Part shown: piece by piece, positions 59,650-64,000 of the stretch
Layout: each line of letters begins with the position of its first letter
How positions within the stretch are numbered: position 1 is the stretch's first letter
NCBI GenBank assembly: GCA_963580455.1
Contig: OY756957.1
Coordinates: 32,394,501-32,458,500, forward strand
From: Euonymus europaeus
Taxonomy: Eukaryota; Streptophyta; Magnoliopsida; Celastrales; Celastraceae
Direction: 5' to 3'
DNA: 64,000 nucleotides
Notes under the pieces: model-generated
Databases searched by the model: none
What the model saw: the letters and a program-made list of their open reading frames with translations, nothing else
What the model was told of the DNA's origin: nothing
Translations under genes and position numbers: made by a program

Positions 59650-61725
59650 AATCCTGGTGTTTCGGATTTTGATTTCAGAACTCGTGGCTAGTAGGTCTCG
59701 TTTCACCTAGTTAGCCGCGAAATGTGGTTTCTTTACGTAAACGGTTTTATGAATATCCGTTGACTTCGAGTTCTGAATTCGGTGATTTTTAGCTTGATTT
59801 CACACTACTTTTCGAGCTCTACAATCCTGGCGTTTCGGATTTTGATTTCAGAACTCGTGGCTAGTAGGTCTCGTTTCACCTATTTAGCCGCGCAATGTGG
59901 TTTCTTTACGTAAACGGTTTTATGAATATCCGTTGACTCCGAGTTCTGAATTCGGTGATTTTTAGCTTGATTTCACACTACTTTTCGAGCTCTACAATCC
60001 TGGTGTTTCGGATTTTGATTTCAGAACTCGTGGCTAGTAGGTCTCGTTTCACCTAGTTAGCCGCGAAATGTGGTTTCTTTACGTAAACGGTTTTATGAAT
60101 ATCCGTTGACTCCGAGTTCTGAATTCGGTGATTTTTAGCTTGATTTCACACTACTTTTCGAGCTCTACGATCCTGGCATTTCGGATTTTGATTTCAGAAC
60201 TCGTGGCTAGTTGCTCTCGTTACACCTATTTAGCCGCGCAATGTGGTTTCTTTACGTAAACGGATTTATGAATATCCGTTGACTCCGAGTTCTGAATTCG
60301 GGGATTTTTAGCTTGATTACACACTACTTTTCAAGCTCTACAATCCTGGCGTTTCGGATTTTGATTTCAGAACTCGTGGCTAGTTGGTCTCGTTTCACCT
60401 ATTTAGCCGCGAAATGTGGTTTCTTTACGTAAACGGTTTTATGAATATCCGTTGACTCCGAGTTCTGAATTCGGTGATTTTTAGCTTGATTTCACACTAC
60501 TTTTCGAGCTCTACGATCCTGGAATTTCGGATTTTGGTTTCAGAACTCGTGGCTAGTTGGTCTCGTTTCACCCAGTTAGCCGCGAAATGTGGTTTCTTTA
60601 CGTAAACGGTTTTATGAATATCCGTTGACTCCGAGTTCTGAATTCGGTTATTTTTAGCTTGATTTCACACTACTTTTCGAGCTCTACAATCCTGGTGTTT
60701 CGGATTTTGATTTCAGAACTCGTGGCTAGTAGGTCTCGTTTCACCTAGTTAGCCGCGAAATGTGGTTTCTTTACGTAAACGGTTTTATGAATATCCGTTG
60801 ACTTCGAGTTCTGAATTCGGTGATTTTTAGCTTGATTTCACACTACTTTTCGAGCTCTACAATCCTGGCGTTTCGGATTTTGATTTCAGAACTCGTGGCT
60901 AGTAGGTCTCGTTTCACCTATTTAGCCGCGCAATGTGGTTTCTTTACGTAAACGGTTTTATGAATATCCGTTGACTCCGAGTTCTGAATTCGGTGATTTT
61001 TAGCTTGATTTCACACTACTTTTCGAGCTCTACAATCCTGGTGTTTCGGATTTTGATTTCAGAACTCGTGGCTAGTAGGTCTCGTTTCACCTAGTTAGCC
61101 GCGAAATGTGGTTTCTTTACGTAAACGGTTTTATGAATATCCGTTGACTCCGAGTTCTGAATTCGGTGATTTTTAGCTTGATTTCACACTACTTTTCGAG
61201 CTCTACGATCCTGGCATTTCGGATTTTGATTTCAGAACTCGTGGCTAGTTGCTCTCGTTACACCTATTTAGCCGCGCAATGTGGTTTCTTTACGTAAACG
61301 GATTTATGAATATCCGTTGACTCCGAGTTCTGAATTCGGTGATTTTTAGCTTGATTACACACTACTTTTCAAGCTCTACAATCCTGGCGTTTCGGATTTT
61401 GATTTCAGAACTCGTGGCTAGTTGGTCTCGTTTCACCTATTTAGCCGCGAAATGTGGTTTCTTTACGTAAACGGTTTTATGAATATCCGTTGACTCCGAG
61501 TTCTGAATTCGGTGATTTTTAGCTTGATTTCACACTACTTTTCGAGCTCTACGATCCTGGAATTTCGGATTTTGGTTTCAGAACTCGTGGCTAGTTGGTC
61601 TCGTTTCACCCAGTTAGCCGCGAAATGTGGTTTCTTTACGTAAACGGTTTTATGAATATCCGTTGACTCCGAGTTCTGAATTCGGTTATTTTTAGCTTGA
61701 TTTCACACTACTTTTCGAGCTCTAC
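59650..61725. repeat. Near-identical 6-mer tandem duplication, 1038-bp period
   Basis: Units 59650, 59823, 59996, 60169, 60342 and 60515 recur as 60688, 60861, 61034, 61207, 61380 and 61553. The order is AGTAGG with GACTTCGAG; AGTAGG/GCGCAATGTGG; AGTAGG; TTGCTCTCGTTACACC; TTTAG; and GGAATTTCGG/TTTGGTTTC/GGTTATTTTTA. I find only one difference, CGGGGATTT near 60299 against CGGTGATTT. All twelve units are exactly 173 bp. It is the youngest large duplication visible here. Confidence 0.94.
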
Positions 61726-64000
61726 AATCCTGGCGTTTCGGATTTTGATTTCAGAACTCGTGGCTAGTTCGTCTCGTTTCACCTAGTTAGCCGCGAAATG
61801 TGATTTCTTTACGTAAACGGTTTTATGAATATCCGTTGACTCCGAGTTTTGAACTCGGTGATTTTTAGCTTGATTTGACACTACTTTTTGAGCTCTACAA
61901 TCCTGGGTTTTCGGTTTTCGATTTCAGAACTCGTGGCTAGTAGGTCTCGTTTCACCTAGTTAGCCGCGAAATGTGATTTCTTTACGTAAACGGTTTTATG
62001 AATATCCGTTGACTCCGAGTTCTGAATTCGGTGATTTTTAGCTTCATTTCACACTACTTTTGGAGCTCTACAATCCTGGCATTTCGGATTTTGATTTCAG
62101 AACTCTTGGCTAGTAGGTCTCATTTCACCTAGTTAGCCGCGAAATGTGGTTTCTTTACGTAAACGGTTTTATGAATTTCCGTTGACTCCGAGTTCTGAAT
62201 TCGGTGATTTTTAGCTTGATTTCACACTACTTTTCGAGCTCTACAATCTTGGCATTTCGGATTTTGATTTCAGAACTCGTGGCTAGTTGGTCTCGTTACA
62301 CCTATTTAGCCGCGCAATGTGGTTTCTTTACGTAAACGGATTTATGAATATCCGTTGACTCCGGGTTCAGAATTTGGTGATTTTAAGCTTGATTACACAC
62401 TACTTTTAAAGCTCTACAATCTTGGCGTTTCGGATTTTGATTTCAGAACTCGTGGCTAGTTGGTCTCGTTTCACCTATTTAGCCGAGAAATGTGGTTTCT
62501 TTACGTAAACGGTTTTATGAATATCCGTTGACTCCGAGTTCTGAATTCGGTGATTTTTAGCTTGATTTCACACTACTTTTCGAGCTCTACAATCCTACTG
62601 TTTCGGATTTTGATTTCAGAACTCGTGGCTAGTTGGTCTCGTTTCACCTATTTAGCCGCGCAATGTTGTTTCTTTACGTAAACGGATTTATGAATATCCG
62701 TTGACTCCGAGTTCTGAATTCGGTGATTTTTTGCTTGATTTCACACTACTTTTCGAGCTCTACGATCCTGGCATTTCGGATTTTGATTTCAGAACTCGTG
62801 GCTAGTTGCTCTCGTTACACCTATTTAGCCGCGCAATGTGGTTTCTTTACGTAAACAGATTTATGAATATCCGTTGACTCCGAGTTCTGAATTCGGTGAT
62901 TTTTAGCTTGATTACACACTACTTTTCGAGCTCTACAATCCTGGCATTTCGGATTTTGATTTCAGAACTCGTGGCTAGTTGGTCTCGTTTCACCTATTTA
63001 GCCGCGAAATGTGGTTTCTTTACGTAAACGATTTTATGAATATCCGTTGACTCCGAGTTCTGAATTCGGTGATTTTTAGCTTGATTTCAGACTACTTTTC
63101 GAGCTCTACGATCCTGGCATTTCGGATTTTGGTTTCAGAACTCGTGGTTAGTTGGTCTCGTTTCACTCAGTTAGCCGTGAAATGTGGTTTCTTTACGTAA
63201 ACGGTTTTATGAATATCCGTTGACTCCGAGTTCTGAATTCGGTGATTTTTAGCTTGATTTCACACTACTTTTCGAGCTCTACAATCCTGGTGTTTCGGAT
63301 TTTGATTTCAGAACTCGTGGCTAGTTGCTCTCGTTACAACTATTTAGCCGCGAAATGTGATTTCTTTACGTAAACGGATTTATGAATATCCGTTGACTCC
63401 GAGTTCTGAATTCGATGATTTTTAGCTTCATTTCACACTACTTTTGGAGCTCTACAATCCTGGCATTTCGGATTTTGATTTCAGAACTCGTGGCTAGTTG
63501 GTCTCGTTTCACCTATTTAGCCGCGAAATGTGGTTTCTTTACGTAAACGGTTTTATGAATTTCCGTTGACTCCGAGTTCTGAATTCGGTGATTTTTAGCT
63601 TGATTTCACACTACTTTTCGAGCTCTACAATCTTGGCGTTTCGGATTTTGATTTCAGAACTCGTGGCTAGTTGGTCTCGTTACACCTAGTTAGCCGCGAA
63701 ATGTGATTTCTTTACGTAAACGGTTTTATGAATATCCGTTGACTCCGAGTTCTGAATTCGGTGATTTTTAGCTTGATTTCACACTATTTTCGAGCTCTAC
63801 AATCCTGGTGTTTCGGATTTTGATTTCAGAACTCGTGGCTAGTTGGTCTCGTTTCACCTATTTAGCCGCGCAATGTTGTTTCTTTACGTAAACGGATTTA
63901 TGAATATCCCTTGACTCCGAGTTCTGAATTCGGTGATTTTTAGCTTGATTTCACACTACTTTTTGAGCTCTACGATCCTGGCGTTTCGGATTTTGATTTC
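61726..64000. repeat. Cassette B, copy 5, and right-hand end of the window
   Basis: Units 61726, 61899, 62072, 62245 and 62418 match 57402-58266 at 4324 bp offset, including GTTCGTCTCG and CCGGGTTCAGAATTTGG. Two units (62591, 62764) are then inserted, and 62937 takes up the CGATTTTATG and TTTCAGACTAC tail of unit 58094. Units 63110, 63456, 63629 (172 bp) and 63801 match 58267, 58440, 58613 and 58785, with 63283 inserted. The last 27 bases (63974 on) begin another unit, like 58958. The array continues beyond the window. Confidence 0.87.

Larger units (their letters stand above)
1..64000. repeat. 173-bp satellite DNA array, 371 phased monomers plus partial ends
   Basis: The entire window is tandem copies of one 173-bp monomer in one orientation. 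With RATCCTGG as monomer position 1, starts fall at 8, 181, 354, 527 and onward to 63974, and the total agrees with 371 units once visible indels are counted. Landmarks in the consensus are the variable dinucleotide at 9-10, a TG/AG switch near 44-45, GTTAG/TTTAG at 61-65, CCGCGAAATG or CCGCGCAATG at about 66-75, the palindrome TTTACGTAAA at 83-92, an imperfect dyad at 117-133 containing an EcoRI site (126-131), and a SacI site at 165-170. No inversion, spacer or insertion interrupts it. Size and organisation fit a eukaryotic centromeric or heterochromatic satellite; the family and species are not recognised. The labels of strand and phase are arbitrary. Confidence 0.98.

Noticed and set aside
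59650..61725. Assembly artefact as the explanation of the 1038-bp duplication
   Set aside because: It cannot be ruled out without reads, but one real difference near 60299 and similar graded duplications elsewhere make a genuine duplication more likely, so I kept it as a finding.
1..64000. CRISPR-like regular repetition
   Set aside because: There are no unique spacers: the full 173-bp unit repeats, and the differences are point variants spread along the unit.
1..64000. CENP-B box in the monomer
   Set aside because: Comparison of the TTCG-containing stretches on the + strand with the pattern NTTCGNNNNANNCGGGN gave no unit with the required CGGG at the right distance; I looked at the other strand only briefly.
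1..64000. 5S rRNA or rDNA spacer array
   Set aside because: I do not see a 120-base conserved transcribed part or internal promoter elements; variation is distributed over the whole unit.
1..64000. Telomeric or subtelomeric short repeats
   Set aside because: No run of TTAGGG-like or TTTAGGG-like repeats is present on either strand.
1..64000. Promoter-like TTTTATGAATATCC in each unit as a transcription start
   Set aside because: It is a short A+T-rich stretch without other promoter elements. Satellite transcription is possible but the sequence does not show it.

Overview
The whole 64-kb window is one uninterrupted, head-to-tail satellite DNA array. The basic monomer is 173 bp, about 41% G+C by a hand count of a consensus. 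Taking the RATCCTGG block (first seen at 8) as monomer position 1, I can phase 371 consecutive monomers from 8 to 63973, with a 7-base partial unit on the left and 27 bases on the right. Every start I tracked falls where 173 bp plus the visible indels predicts. About 335 units are 173 bp, twenty carry a shared 6-bp internal deletion (167 bp), one is 167 bp through a different deletion, thirteen are 172 bp, one is 174 bp and one is truncated to 94 bp. All are in the same orientation. I see no protein-coding gene, RNA gene, transposon or unique-sequence gap, and the array runs off both ends.

Monomer size, length of the array and higher-order structure point to a eukaryotic chromosome, most likely (peri)centromeric or other constitutive heterochromatin. 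A monomer of 160-180 bp fits many plant centromeric satellites, but species and chromosomal location cannot be read from the sequence and I do not recognise the monomer as a named family.

Layout. 1-2256: 7-monomer higher-order repeat (HOR), 1211 bp, with decaying second copy. 2257-7537: older, irregular monomers, including the 94-bp unit and a chance 60-codon ORF. 7538-8229: an exact-looking 346-bp dimer duplication. 8230-13222: a 3-mer followed by 6-mer (1032 bp) and 7-mer (1205 bp) HOR copies. 13223-19259: 13-mer HOR of 2243 bp, two full copies and a rearranged third. 18574-24588: 14-monomer segment duplicated at 3606-3612 bp offset. 25794-27177: 519-bp 3-mer HOR. 28210-32004: 11-mer HOR of 1897 bp. 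31659-34939: 5-mer HOR of 865 bp. 34940-41504: mosaic with a 9-monomer (1555 bp) repeat. 41505-64000: a multi-kb HOR built from two recurring cassettes, with recent tandem duplications at 56018-57055 and 59650-61725.

The biology is array evolution rather than gene function: repeated local unequal exchange of blocks from 2 to more than 20 monomers, traceable by shared private indels, with hybrid monomers at some junctions. The points most worth following are the nested HORs, the near-identical 1038-bp duplication, the link between a left-hand monomer pair (3561-3906) and cassettes more than 42 kb away, the dyad symmetries in each monomer, and retention of CpG dinucleotides.
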